Assembly (NCBI RefSeq): GCF_039655865.1
Contig: NZ_JBBYXL010000013.1
Location: forward strand, 143,466 to 207,465
Source of the DNA: Prosthecobacter sp. SYSU 5D2
Lineage (GTDB): Bacteria > Verrucomicrobiota > Verrucomicrobiia > Verrucomicrobiales > Verrucomicrobiaceae
Direction of reading: 5' to 3'
DNA length: 64,000 nucleotides
Positions within the stretch are counted from its first letter, which is position 1. The number at the start of each line of letters is the position of its first letter. Position numbers and translations under genes: made by a program. Positions 51,689-60,416 of this stretch are shown here, in pieces. The notes below the pieces were generated by a model. It was not told the DNA's origin, did not search any database, and worked only from the letters and a program-made list of their open reading frames with translations.

Positions 51689-52218
51689 CGTGCACCTCCG
51701 CAGTAGCTTATTTCCTCGCCATTAGGCCCGGTCAGGGTGGCCTCAAGGATGCCTCCATCCGCCCGGAAACTGGCGGCTTGCAGTCCCTGGCAGATCAGCC
51801 AGGAGGTGCTGCTCCCGTCTGCCTGCCGGGTATAAAAACGCAGGCTGGTGCCCGCAGCCTCCTCTTCCGCTGCAATGATGCGCTCCTCCGTGGTCTGTGC
51901 AGCCGTTTTGAAAAACAGCCTCACCGCCCCGCCATCCACCAGCCGCGGGGCCGCCCCCAGCCCGGCAGCCTCCAGGTTTTCATAGATGAAGTAATGGTCC
52001 GCCTGCTGAAAGATGCGGCCCAGGATGCTGCCGATCTTTGGTGCCTCCTGGATAAGAAAGGACTGGCGCTGGGCCATGGCCATGAAACTGAGGTGCTGCT
52101 GCAGCATCAGGATCAGAGCGCCGCTGAGCGTGATCATCAGGCCCATCGCTGTGGAAACTTCCAAAAGCGTGAACCCGTTGCGGCGCCGCGCGCCGGGAGC
52201 TGGAAGGGCGGATTTCAT
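51685..52218 (-). CDS. Verru_Chthon cassette protein C-like, PilW/GspJ-type minor pilin
   Basis: 177 residues. The basic leader ends RRRNG at residue 15 and is followed by FTLLEVSTAMGLMITLSG with Glu5, as in PilW/GspJ pilins. The soluble domain is beta-rich with cysteines at LICQG and SYCGG. It overlaps both neighbours by 4 bases. I assign it to the cassette protein C family (TIGR02599 as I recall) by order and prepilin signature. Confidence 0.8.
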   Translation of the reverse strand: MKSALPAPGARRRNGFTLLEVSTAMGLMITLSGALILMLQQHLSFMAMAQRQSFLIQEAPKIGSILGRIFQQADHYFIYENLEAAGLGAAPRLVDGGAVRLFFKTAAQTTEERIIAAEEEAAGTSLRFYTRQADGSSTSWLICQGLQAASFRADGGILEATLTGPNGEEISYCGGAR

Positions 52219-52682
52219 TGCACACGCAGGACCGACCGGCTTTTCGTGTATTGCTCATCACCAATGTTGTAGGCCAGGATGGAATGCAGACGCCAGACCG
52301 CCTGGGAAACCTCGCTCACCGGCGCGGCCTCCTGGGTGCGGAACCGTCTGATGACTCCCTGCACGGCGGTTCCGCCAGCCAGACGGCCCAGCGTCACCGT
52401 CTGCTCATCCACCACGACATCCTCCGAATCCAGGTTCGCGGCAGGCCAGGCGCTGGCCTCCCCGGTCACATCGGCAAAGGGCAGCCGGTTGGCCAGGGCG
52501 GTCTCACGGGTCAGGTAAGCATCCGTCAGCGTCTGCATCACCGTCCACTGGTTGCCAGAAATGGCCAGAAGTGAGGCCCGCATCAGCACCAGGGCCACCA
52601 GTGCAGTCAGGCCCATGGCCAGGGAAACCTCCACCAGGAGGCTCCCGCGCCGGGGGGCAGGCATCTGAAATGGCAGCTTCAT
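52215..52682 (-). CDS. Verru_Chthon cassette protein B-like, PilV/GspI-type minor pilin
   Basis: 155 residues from the ATG at 52682, which opens on MKLPFQMPAPRRG, giving a 13-residue leader and then SLLVEVSLAMGLTALVALVLM with Glu5. The ORF extension to 52751 overlaps the upstream gene and is rejected. The start lies 1 base after the upstream stop region, and its stop overlaps gene C by 4 bases. It is the probable cassette protein B (TIGR02598 as I recall). Confidence 0.8.
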   Translation of the reverse strand: MKLPFQMPAPRRGSLLVEVSLAMGLTALVALVLMRASLLAISGNQWTVMQTLTDAYLTRETALANRLPFADVTGEASAWPAANLDSEDVVVDEQTVTLGRLAGGTAVQGVIRRFRTQEAAPVSEVSQAVWRLHSILAYNIGDEQYTKSRSVLRVQ

Positions 52683-52683
52683 G

Positions 52684-53769
52684 TCAGGGGTTGGCGGACA
52701 CTTCCTTGGTGCTGATCTGACCGCGTGAACTGATGACGCGGTCCACCTCAAAGGTCACATGCGCAAGACGCTCAGCCGCCCGGCCAAAGAAGGGCGTACG
52801 GGTGATCACCTCCAGCGTGTAGATGCCGTCATCGGAGGCATAGTTGGAAAGGTCATCAATGGAGATGGACAGGTTCTGCGGCACATTGGTGGATTCCCCT
52901 GACAGATGAGGGTTGTAATAGGTTCCAAATCTGCGTTCCGTATTGCCCACCACCGTTCCCTCAGTTCCCAACACCTGGCCGCCCTGGTAATATTGTACAT
53001 AGGTGTATGAGTCCGGATACAGATTCTCCAGGGTGATGACCACGGTGGGAATGCGGTCAATGAACACCTGGTTGTCAGCAATGTTACCGATGCTGGCTGC
53101 GGCCACCGGCCAGACTTCCACCTTAGGCTGGGCCAGAATCGTGTCAGGCACCATGAAAGAAGCATATCTCACGATGGTGAAACTTTGCTCGCCATTGCCC
53201 GCGCTCAGGGTTGGGGATGTGAGCTGGTGGTATAGAGGGCCAAGTGTATAGCTGCCGTTTTCCAGATTGGCATCTTCCATGAGATACTGGGGCTGATCCA
53301 GCAGGGAATAGGTTTGCGCATCCGCATTGCGCCCTTGCACAGCCAGATAAACAGAGCGCTCCGCCGTGCTTGTGCTTCCTTCCACCAGACCTTCGACTTC
53401 GATCTGCACCGTGAACGGGCGGTCTGCCCGCGTGCGCCTGACAAAATTGCCGCTGGACGGGTCTCCCCGGACATAGTCGTCCTCTGTGGCAATGGTGATG
53501 GCCACCTGGGGATTATAAGTCCCGATCAGTTCCGTATCCAGGAGGTAAATGTTGTTATCCCAGGCAGTGCCCCGGGCGAAAAGTTCATACAGCGAGCCGG
53601 TTTCATTCACCCTTACCGGTGCCGTGTAGGTGCCGCCGTTACCGACGATGGGCGTATCATAAATCTGGCCGGTCGCCAGGTCCGTCTGGCGCACCCAGGC
53701 CTCCGCCTCCTGCGCGGACAAGGAGGTGACAAGCAAGCTCGCGAGTAAAATCAGCTTCTTCATGTTCAT
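52684..53769 (-). CDS. Exported protein of the pilus accessory operon
   Basis: 361 residues with a signal peptide (MNMKKLILLASLLVTSLSAQ). The mature part is rich in Tyr, Thr and Asn with regular strands (TYTAPVRVNETGSLYELF; VVITLENLYPDSYTYVQYYQ), suggesting a multi-domain Ig-like or beta-sandwich surface protein. No named family. It overlaps the preceding gene by 4 bases (ATGA; ATG at 53763 is an alternative). It may be the adhesin or cargo of the system. Confidence 0.75.
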   Translation of the reverse strand: MNMKKLILLASLLVTSLSAQEAEAWVRQTDLATGQIYDTPIVGNGGTYTAPVRVNETGSLYELFARGTAWDNNIYLLDTELIGTYNPQVAITIATEDDYVRGDPSSGNFVRRTRADRPFTVQIEVEGLVEGSTSTAERSVYLAVQGRNADAQTYSLLDQPQYLMEDANLENGSYTLGPLYHQLTSPTLSAGNGEQSFTIVRYASFMVPDTILAQPKVEVWPVAAASIGNIADNQVFIDRIPTVVITLENLYPDSYTYVQYYQGGQVLGTEGTVVGNTERRFGTYYNPHLSGESTNVPQNLSISIDDLSNYASDDGIYTLEVITRTPFFGRAAERLAHVTFEVDRVISSRGQISTKEVSANP

Positions 53770-54323
53770 TTTTCCTGAGAGGTGGAACCGGCAGGTGCTG
53801 CCTCCAAGATGGTGATGGGGCCGCCTTTATACACGGCCACCAGGAGGCGTGTGTCCTTGGCAATGCTTTGTAACAAGGTCCTGGCGGCACGGGCATCTCC
53901 CCGGGACATCTCCAACGTGACGTCCGTCCCCCCCAGCCAGGCCGAGTTTCTTTTCAAAAAATGGGGCCAGAGGGTAAACTTCCCCACTGGAGCGGCCGCC
54001 ACCCGGTTCTGCAATGCAGGTGGCACATGCAAGATGGAGCCCACCGGTATCAGCGTGAACATTTCTCCGTCCGTGAGGATGATGGAGCGAGCCCACAGGG
54101 AGCTCTGAGTGGCGGGGGGGGCTCCCACAACGGGCTTGGCAGAGGCCTGCAACAGTGACTTTAGGCTGGGGGCCTTTTCAGCCTGCTCTCGCAGCTTTTC
54201 CTCCGTCACCACATCCCGCGCGCCGCCTGCGGCAGGCTGCCCCCATGCGAGACTGCCGACGGCAGCCATGCAGAGAGCTGTGATCAGCGCTCGCATTGAA
54301 TGACTGGCGGCCAGAGATTTCAT
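53766..54323 (-). CDS. Exported protein of unknown function in the pilus accessory operon
   Basis: 185 residues, or 176 from an inner ATG at 54296. The signal peptide ends near LAWGQP. It is followed by a helical region (VVTEEKLREQAEKAPSLKSLL) and a beta region (GEMFTLIPVGSILHVP) and ends in a strand ILEAAP. No family was recognised. It sits between the first exported protein gene and the 361-residue gene, overlapping the latter by 4 bases. Confidence 0.7.
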   Translation of the reverse strand: MKSLAASHSMRALITALCMAAVGSLAWGQPAAGGARDVVTEEKLREQAEKAPSLKSLLQASAKPVVGAPPATQSSLWARSIILTDGEMFTLIPVGSILHVPPALQNRVAAAPVGKFTLWPHFLKRNSAWLGGTDVTLEMSRGDARAARTLLQSIAKDTRLLVAVYKGGPITILEAAPAGSTSQEK

Positions 54324-54356
54324 TTGCAGACGGCAGTGAGCGTGTAAAAGCGCGGA

Positions 54357-54935
54357 TTATTCCCGGGTAACCGTCGCCGTACCTTCCGGGTTGGGGCTGT
54401 CCTCAAGGATCCAGTTGCCCGTGATAAAAGTGAGTGATCCTGTCGGGATGGGCGGGTCCTTTTGGTGCTCGCCCAGGATGTTGAAGATTCCGTTGGGTTT
54501 ATGGGCATTGCCGCCTCCCTGCCAGGTGATGTCCACATTAAGCGGGGTCGTCGTGGCTTTCCACACCGCTGGTGGGGTAATCAAGAGAGTCTGCAACGGG
54601 GAGCTGTTATACTCCTGGATATTGCGGAAATAGAGATTCCCGGCCCTCTCGCCACTGCCGTTCCCCACTGTGACGGAGGCTTTGAGGTTAAACTGGCCTC
54701 CATTTCCGTTCGTTCCAGAGGAGCCTGGGGCACCGAGGGTGTCCCCTTTGGCTTCAATGCCGGAGAAAACAAACTTGTACGTGTTCGTGATCGTGTGATC
54801 AATTTTGAAGGGAACCTTGGTGGCAATCCGGGTGCCGGCAGTGATCCCCGGGGCTCCCAGCATAATGTCTGCATGAGCGGCCGACTGGATGAACCCGACA
54901 GTTAAAAAGATAAAGAAATGCTGATAAAGTTTCAT
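54357..54935 (-). CDS. Exported protein, first gene of the reverse pilus operon
   Basis: 192 residues with a signal peptide (MKLYQHFFIFLTVGFIQSAAHA). The mature chain is Gly/Thr/Asn rich with beta strands and a GAPGSSGTNGNGGQF loop. There is no C-terminal anchor or PEP-CTERM motif. The predicted promoter at 54996-55023 lies about 60 bases upstream. The gap to the next gene is 33 bases. Function unknown. Confidence 0.7.
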   Translation of the reverse strand: MKLYQHFFIFLTVGFIQSAAHADIMLGAPGITAGTRIATKVPFKIDHTITNTYKFVFSGIEAKGDTLGAPGSSGTNGNGGQFNLKASVTVGNGSGERAGNLYFRNIQEYNSSPLQTLLITPPAVWKATTTPLNVDITWQGGGNAHKPNGIFNILGEHQKDPPIPTGSLTFITGNWILEDSPNPEGTATVTRE

Positions 54936-55194
54936 ATGATTACCAAATTTTGATTTTCCGACATTTTTTTAAATTTCGATAGGTCCCGGCTGAGCATTAT
55001 CTCTCATAATTGAGATTTTGCAATGGCAATTATTGTTTATACGCATTAATTCTTTTTTCTTTGGAGCATGTTTCGATCCTTTTTGTGGTTTTTATCAATA
55101 CTGCACAGCCAACAAGCTCGTAATATGATAAATGGCATAATCTTCATATAGAAAATTCGCGAGGCCCCCGGGGTAAACAGTGGTTGCCAGGGTT
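54936..55194. other. AT-rich spacer between the reverse pilus operon and the DD-peptidase gene
   Basis: 259 bases, strongly AT-rich compared with the coding DNA. It contains the promoter candidate at 54996-55023; nothing else could be assigned. The DD-peptidase gene ends at its far side on the same strand. Confidence 0.6.
54996..55023 (-). promoter_or_regulatory. Predicted promoter of the reverse pilus operon
   Basis: Minus-strand TTGCAA (55023-55018), a 16-base spacer and GATAAT (55001-54996), a close sigma70 match. The spacer contains a small palindrome TCTCA-TTAT-GAGA-like that could bind a regulator. The start codon of the first gene is 61 bases downstream. Confidence 0.6.
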
Positions 55195-56589
55195 TTACAG
55201 TTGACGCAGGATTTCTAACAGCCCAGTCTGCAAATGTGCCGGTTCTGACGCGGACCGGAAATGGTTCATCATCAGGGCAAAGCTGAACTCTGCGCCAGAT
55301 GTCCCCTTGACATAACCGGTGTAGGAACGCACCCCGGACATGGCACCACCTTTCCAGCGGACGGCTCCGTCCGCCGAGACCAGCAGGGATTCACGATAAA
55401 ACTCTCCATGCGGCCCCTGACGCGCCAGATGCTGCAAGCGGGCGAGGTCGAGCGGCCGGATGAAATCCGCGCGGGCCAGGCCGCAGCCGTCCTCCATGCG
55501 CAGGCCTTCAAAAGCCAGGCCGCGTGCCAGCCAGTGGTCTCTCACCACTTCATCCGGCGGTTTTCCATCCGTCAGGCCTAACAAACGATACAGACATTCG
55601 GTTTCGTGGTTGTCCGAAGTGGCATGGATGCTGGTGATGATGTCAAGAAGCGGTGGGGATTCATGGGTATGCAGCACCTCCAGGGCTTCGGGGATGGCCC
55701 CGGAGGCCGAAGTCTCCGCAGCACCTTCCACAATAATGCCGGCATTCAACAGCAAGGCCCGCAGATGATGCGCTGCATACTGCTCAGGATCGGGTACGGC
55801 ACCCGTCACGGCAAAGCCAGTCGAGCCCAGCGGCACGGTGCCGCGCAGATGAATGACACCCGTGCGCTCGCCGCCATAAATGACCACGCCATCCCCGGAT
55901 TCGGCGCTGCCGGTGATCATTTCGTTGATCCATCGGATGCCTGGCACCTCTGGACTGGCACCGAGGAAGGCGGCCTTTGTACCCTCTTCATCCCCCGCGC
56001 GGAAGCGAGCGGTGAAACGGTTGTGATTCAAATTCAGGCCCGCCACGCCGCTGCCGTAGCCGTTGCCGATGTCGCCCCAGTTCCAGAAGTCATCGTAGAG
56101 TGAACCCTGCAGCAGGCGGCCATCACCGATGATGCGGCCCGTGATGCGCTGGAGCCCCTTTTCCAGCAGCAGGGCAACCCAGGCTTCCAAGTCTTCCAGC
56201 GAGAGGGTGGGATCGGCGCCGCCTTCGATGACCAGGTCTCCAGTCAGGATGCCATCAAGAATGGGAGCTGTTGATTTCAACAGGGTCTGAAGACGATGCT
56301 CCGGACCCCAGATCTCCAGGGCGGTGGCCGTGGTGACGGTTTTTAAAGTGGAGGCAGGAATGAAGGCCGTGCGGCTGTTCTGTTCAAAGACAACTTCCCC
56401 GTCTGCATCCAGGAGACAAAAGCCAATGGCCGTGCCGCTCAAGGCCGGATTCTGTGCCGCTTCTTCAAACAGGCGCACCAGCTCTGGATAAGGCGGCGGG
56501 ACAACAAGAACAGGCGCATCCTGGCGGCCCAGCAGAAAGAGCAGGGCCGTTACCGCCGCTAACAAAAAGCATATCAGCGCATTCTTCAC
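55195..56589 (-). CDS. dacB: PBP4/DacB-type DD-peptidase with altered third motif
   Basis: 464 residues, S13 family. A signal anchor is at residues 5-22. The catalytic SxxK is S80-T-L-K83 and SDN lies at 325-327. The usual KTGT is K413-G-G-A, and DGSGLS is changed to DGCGLA near 367. The flanking sequence (MSGVRSYTGY) is otherwise typical, so this is a real family member whose transpeptidase/carboxypeptidase activity may be weakened. It would act on peptidoglycan peptides in the periplasm. It is followed by the pilus spacer and preceded by the glycerophosphodiesterase gene. Confidence 0.87.
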   Translation of the reverse strand: MKNALICFLLAAVTALLFLLGRQDAPVLVVPPPYPELVRLFEEAAQNPALSGTAIGFCLLDADGEVVFEQNSRTAFIPASTLKTVTTATALEIWGPEHRLQTLLKSTAPILDGILTGDLVIEGGADPTLSLEDLEAWVALLLEKGLQRITGRIIGDGRLLQGSLYDDFWNWGDIGNGYGSGVAGLNLNHNRFTARFRAGDEEGTKAAFLGASPEVPGIRWINEMITGSAESGDGVVIYGGERTGVIHLRGTVPLGSTGFAVTGAVPDPEQYAAHHLRALLLNAGIIVEGAAETSASGAIPEALEVLHTHESPPLLDIITSIHATSDNHETECLYRLLGLTDGKPPDEVVRDHWLARGLAFEGLRMEDGCGLARADFIRPLDLARLQHLARQGPHGEFYRESLLVSADGAVRWKGGAMSGVRSYTGYVKGTSGAEFSFALMMNHFRSASEPAHLQTGLLEILRQL

Positions 56590-56599
56590 GGTGTGAGGA

Positions 56600-57583
56600 T
56601 CATTTGTTTTGCTCCAACCAGTTCAAAACCACATCGGGGAAATCGGTGAACAGGCCGTCCACCTTCGCCTGGTTGAACAGCAGGTCCATTAGGTCGCCTG
56701 GAGAAGTGGCAAATTTCGGCAGTTCATCCGTGCGCAGGGTGTAGGGATGCACTTTCAACCCTGCGGCATGGGCGTCTTTGACCAGTGAAGTGATGTGGCG
56801 GTCTGTGCCGATGATGCTGCCTATGGCAGGGCCGATGCCGTCTGCCACCAGCTTTAGCTCCTTCAGCCCCTCAGGAGACCGCAGATAGGCGAAGTCCGTT
56901 CCGTCGCTGCCTTTCGCACCGGCGCCCATGAGCATGATGAGCCTGCCTTTCCAGCCAAGCTCCTGACGGATGCGCTTCACTTCTTCATACTCAAAGCACT
57001 GCACGTAACACGCATCCTCCCTGCCCTTGTAGCCATACTTTTCCAGGATGGGCAGGACAATGCGGCTGATGTCATGGCCTTCTTTGCGATGCCAGGCGGG
57101 CTGCTTGATCTCCGGATAAATGCCCGCCTGCCGGCCGGTGCTCTGGTTCAGCCCCTGAATGAGCTGAAGCTCCTCCTCCAGCGTGGGGATCTGAAACGTG
57201 GAGCGGTTCAGCGGAAAGCGTTGAGGGAAAACTTGGAGCCCGGTTTTCGCATTGAAGCGCTCCGTCACACGAAGCTGCTTCAGCTCTGCCAGCGTGAAAT
57301 CCAGCGCGTAAAACCGCCCGTCCTCGCGTTGCCTGCCAGGGAAACGGGTGGCCACATCGCTGATGGTGTCCACATGGATGTCATGCAGGACCACGGGCAC
57401 ATCGTCCTTGGTCAGCACCACATCCTGCTCGATGGAAGGCGCACCCATCGCATGGGCCATGGCCTTGGCCTCCAGCGTGTGCTCCGGCAGGTAGCCGCTG
57501 GCCCCGCGATGGGCAATGACGAGAGGGGAGGGTTCTTGGGCCATCAGGGGGAGAGTTGTTGCCAATACGAGGAGGTATCTCAT
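56600..57583 (-). CDS. glpQ: Glycerophosphodiester phosphodiesterase
   Basis: 327 residues with a signal peptide (MRYLLVLATTLPLMAQ). The catalytic entrance IAHRGASGYLPEHT, then EQDVVLTKDD and VLHD, match the metal and acid/base residues of GDPD enzymes, and IYPEIKQP supplies a further ligand. It should release glycerol-3-phosphate from glycerophosphodiesters in the periplasm. It precedes the DD-peptidase by 10 bases on the same strand, so they may be co-transcribed. Confidence 0.93.
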   Translation of the reverse strand: MRYLLVLATTLPLMAQEPSPLVIAHRGASGYLPEHTLEAKAMAHAMGAPSIEQDVVLTKDDVPVVLHDIHVDTISDVATRFPGRQREDGRFYALDFTLAELKQLRVTERFNAKTGLQVFPQRFPLNRSTFQIPTLEEELQLIQGLNQSTGRQAGIYPEIKQPAWHRKEGHDISRIVLPILEKYGYKGREDACYVQCFEYEEVKRIRQELGWKGRLIMLMGAGAKGSDGTDFAYLRSPEGLKELKLVADGIGPAIGSIIGTDRHITSLVKDAHAAGLKVHPYTLRTDELPKFATSPGDLMDLLFNQAKVDGLFTDFPDVVLNWLEQNK

Positions 57584-57680
57584 GCGTGGAATGGACGCAC
57601 CTTAGCGGTCATCTGGAAGGCTGTCGAGGCTGCTGAAGTGCCTTGCACTTTTGCATGCATGATTGGATGACTGGAGCTTC

Positions 57681-58313
57681 ATGATTTCTGAAATCCAGCC
57701 GCCGCCCACTTATCAGGTCCATCGTATCGGTCACCCTGGCTTTGAGTGGAATCACGTTGTCCAAATCACAGATTTCACGTTTCCCTGGGAAACCACACCA
57801 GCGCCTCAAACCTGCTTTCGTGCTGCATGGAATGAGGAGAATCTCATCTTCCGTTTTGACTGTGTGGACGAAGATCTGGTGCTCGGCGAGGGCGAAACTT
57901 TAAAGGATCGTGTGCTCGGTTCCGACCGGGTGGAAATATTCTTCGCACCCGATCTCAGCCTGAACCCTTACTACGCCTTTGAAATCAGTCCGCATGGAGA
58001 AGTCCTGGCCTACCGTGCCCGGCATTACCGGCAGTATGACTGGGAATGGACCTGCCCTGAGCTGGTGGTCGAAGCGAAAATTGACGGCAAGGATTACCAG
58101 GTGCAGGGGACGCTGCCGATGGCCGTTTTACGCGACCTGGACATCCTCAAGCCCGGAGCCACCGAGTTTTTCGCCGGCGTCTTCCGTGCCGAGTTTTCCC
58201 ACAAACCGGATGGCGGTATTCACTCCGGCTGGATGCCATGGGTGAACCCACAGACCGAACGACCGGACTTCCATGTCCCGTCGGCGTTCGGTGTTTTTGA
58301 ACTGTTGGGCTGA
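57681..58313 (+). CDS. Carbohydrate-binding family 9-like protein
   Basis: 210 residues from the ATG at 57681 (TTG 57663 possible). It has the CBM9-like/DOMON-type pattern of strands with paired Trp and Asp residues: RAAWNEENLIFRFDCVDEDL, SDRVEIFFAPDLSLNPYYAFEISPHG, and an ending WMPWVNPQTERPDFHVPSAFGVF. No signal peptide is obvious, which is unusual for a sugar-binding module. It starts 97 bases from the divergent glycerophosphodiesterase gene. Confidence 0.75.
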   Translation: MISEIQPPPTYQVHRIGHPGFEWNHVVQITDFTFPWETTPAPQTCFRAAWNEENLIFRFDCVDEDLVLGEGETLKDRVLGSDRVEIFFAPDLSLNPYYAFEISPHGEVLAYRARHYRQYDWEWTCPELVVEAKIDGKDYQVQGTLPMAVLRDLDILKPGATEFFAGVFRAEFSHKPDGGIHSGWMPWVNPQTERPDFHVPSAFGVFELLG

Positions 58314-58329
58314 AAACTGGCCTGCGGCA

Positions 58330-59577
58330 TCACTTCTTCAGCTTCGCATCTAGCTCATCCAGCTTGAAGCGCACGCTCACCACATAGGCCAATTCACCCT
58401 CGGTCCAGTGGCCGTAGGTGGTGGTCACAAAGGTACCATCTGGCAGAAGCTCCACGCCAGGATAGGTGCAGTCCGCACCTTTGGTATTGTCCATGATGCG
58501 CACGCGATAATGCCCTTCGCTGCCTTTGACGATGTCCTCATACTTGCCAACCCAGCCCACCCAGTCTCCCTTCGTCGGACTCACATGCGTGGTGTCGCGG
58601 AAGGTGATGAAGAGCCGTCCGTCGGGTCCGTATTTGGCCACATGGCGGTCACCGGTGAGGGCGGCTGGCAGCTCTCGTGGCTCCGTCCAGGTCAGCCCTT
58701 CGTCATCGGAAAAAATGACGTAGGAATTGTACTTCCGTGAGTTTTCCCGCAGCAGCACGGCGATCTGTTTGCCATCCGGTGAGCGCAGCACGCCGGGCTC
58801 GCAGAGGCTGGCATCTGGCAGCATGGCAATAGGAGCCGGCACACTCCAGGTCAGACCACCATCGGTGGAAAGGCAGGTGTAAACCCAAAAACGCCAGGGC
58901 TTGGCAGTGGAGGAAGTGTGGTCGCTGTGCGGAGATTTGACGCGATATTTCTCCACCTCACCCCCCCGGATGAACCGGCCGTCATCATGAAAAAAGGCCA
59001 GGTAATGCCCCGGCTTGTCCAGGCCGATGACGGTGGACATGGTCACCACGCCGCCAAAGTCACCGATGGGTTTCAGCTCTCCCCAGGTCGCGCCATCGTC
59101 CTCCGTCACCGCCATGCGGATGGGATACAGGCCGCTGAACATGATGATGCGTTTTTTGCCTGCGGCATCCACCACACGATGCAGGGTCGGCACTTCCAGG
59201 GAGGTCTCCCAGGACTTCGGTGTGGGGAGCCTTTCGCTCCAGGTCAGGCCGGCATCGTTGCTGCGTTTATAGACGATGGCTCCGCGTCCGTGGCCCTTCG
59301 GATAGACGATGAGCATCGTCTTGTTATCCTCCAGCAGCAGGGTTGTGGGATGCCCCAGATACTGTCCGGCCTCGCGGTCCACGATGACCTGCCGCTCCTT
59401 CTCCCCGCTGATGTCCACGATGGGAATCGTGTACCCAGGCTTCATCTTGGTTTTCAGGTTCTTCGTCGGCGTCGGGGGTAGGTTCGTGTCCTTCTTCTGC
59501 AAAGCGGTCTGCTGGGCGCTTCCCCACGCGGTGGAGAGGCAGAGGATGGAGACAACAAGGAGTGGTCGGTGATGCAT
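58330..59577 (-). CDS. Exported sialidase-like BNR/Asp-box protein
   Basis: 415 residues from the ATG at 59577, which opens directly into the signal peptide (to WGSAQQ). Asp boxes of the form SxDxGxTW recur: SNDAGLTW, TEDDGATW, STDGGLTW, SDDEGLTW. These mark the blades of a six-bladed sialidase propeller. The catalytic Arg triad cannot be located with certainty, so the protein may be a non-sialidase glycosidase or a binding propeller. It lies 16 bases from the convergent CBM9-like gene. Confidence 0.8.
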   Translation of the reverse strand: MHHRPLLVVSILCLSTAWGSAQQTALQKKDTNLPPTPTKNLKTKMKPGYTIPIVDISGEKERQVIVDREAGQYLGHPTTLLLEDNKTMLIVYPKGHGRGAIVYKRSNDAGLTWSERLPTPKSWETSLEVPTLHRVVDAAGKKRIIMFSGLYPIRMAVTEDDGATWGELKPIGDFGGVVTMSTVIGLDKPGHYLAFFHDDGRFIRGGEVEKYRVKSPHSDHTSSTAKPWRFWVYTCLSTDGGLTWSVPAPIAMLPDASLCEPGVLRSPDGKQIAVLLRENSRKYNSYVIFSDDEGLTWTEPRELPAALTGDRHVAKYGPDGRLFITFRDTTHVSPTKGDWVGWVGKYEDIVKGSEGHYRVRIMDNTKGADCTYPGVELLPDGTFVTTTYGHWTEGELAYVVSVRFKLDELDAKLKK

Positions 59578-59633
59578 GGCGGAGAACCTACGCCTCATCC
59601 CGACCTACCTTATCAGGGCCCTGCATTTCCGTA

Positions 59634-60266
59634 TCAGTTACGCTGGAGCCCGGCAGGCAGTTCCTTCAGCCTCTCCACCTCCGTGATCTCATGGAAGAAC
59701 CACGGTTTGCCACTGGCCTTTTTATAAATGACCGTCTTGCTCGCATACTTGAAGCCGTCGTGCTCTTTCCAGTCGCTGAAGAGGTAATAGTCCCCACGCC
59801 AGCCGATGCGGCTCAGGAGCTTCGTTTCTTTGTCAAAATACAGATCCATGGCCGGATCAATGGTGCCGCTGACACTGAGGCCAAAGAGCGGCGGCCCTTC
59901 GTGCGTGAAGTCGGGAATGATTTCCACCTTCGTCGCTGGATCCACCAGCACGCCCAGGGTCCAGGCCCAGACATCGAATTTGGCCGGTTCATCCGCCCGC
60001 TCCTTTTTACCCAGCCACCAGTATTTGGGCGGTTCCAGGACGGACTCGCGAACGGTGGCCTTCTTTCCTTCATCCGGAGTCTGGTTCGCGCCGAAGTGAA
60101 AGGTCTCTTTGATGCGAAAGAGGGTGAGCAGCTTTTCTTTGCCACCCGCAGCGGCCAGCACTTGGTCAATCAGGGGCTGCACCGCAGGGTCCGCTGGCGT
60201 CGTTTGTCCCTGGCTAGAAAGGGCGCTCAACAAAAAGAGCAGGGTGCAGAGGGTGCGTAAAAACAT
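59634..60266 (-). CDS. Exported protein of unknown function (lipoprotein-carrier-like shape)
   Basis: 210 residues from the ATG at 60266; the long ORF reaching 60863 runs antisense to trpS and is rejected. The signal peptide is MFLRTLCTLLFLLSALSSQ. The mature part begins with a helix (LIDQVLAAAGGKEKLLTLFRIKE) followed by a series of strands with WW and YYL motifs, similar in shape to LolA/outer-membrane lipoprotein carriers. No family is certain. It precedes the sialidase-like gene by 56 bases on the same strand. Confidence 0.65.
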   Translation of the reverse strand: MFLRTLCTLLFLLSALSSQGQTTPADPAVQPLIDQVLAAAGGKEKLLTLFRIKETFHFGANQTPDEGKKATVRESVLEPPKYWWLGKKERADEPAKFDVWAWTLGVLVDPATKVEIIPDFTHEGPPLFGLSVSGTIDPAMDLYFDKETKLLSRIGWRGDYYLFSDWKEHDGFKYASKTVIYKKASGKPWFFHEITEVERLKELPAGLQRN

Positions 60267-60416
60267 GGTGATGCAGCGTGGAGAGATCTTTCGCGCAGCC
60301 ATAAACGCCATTGAAGGCTGGCTTCCTGCATGCGCAGCGATGCGATAAAACCGTTCAGCGGAAATTCCAGCTCCGCCCTTGAATCTCCCCGCATCGCCAG
60401 CCATCTCTAGGGGACT

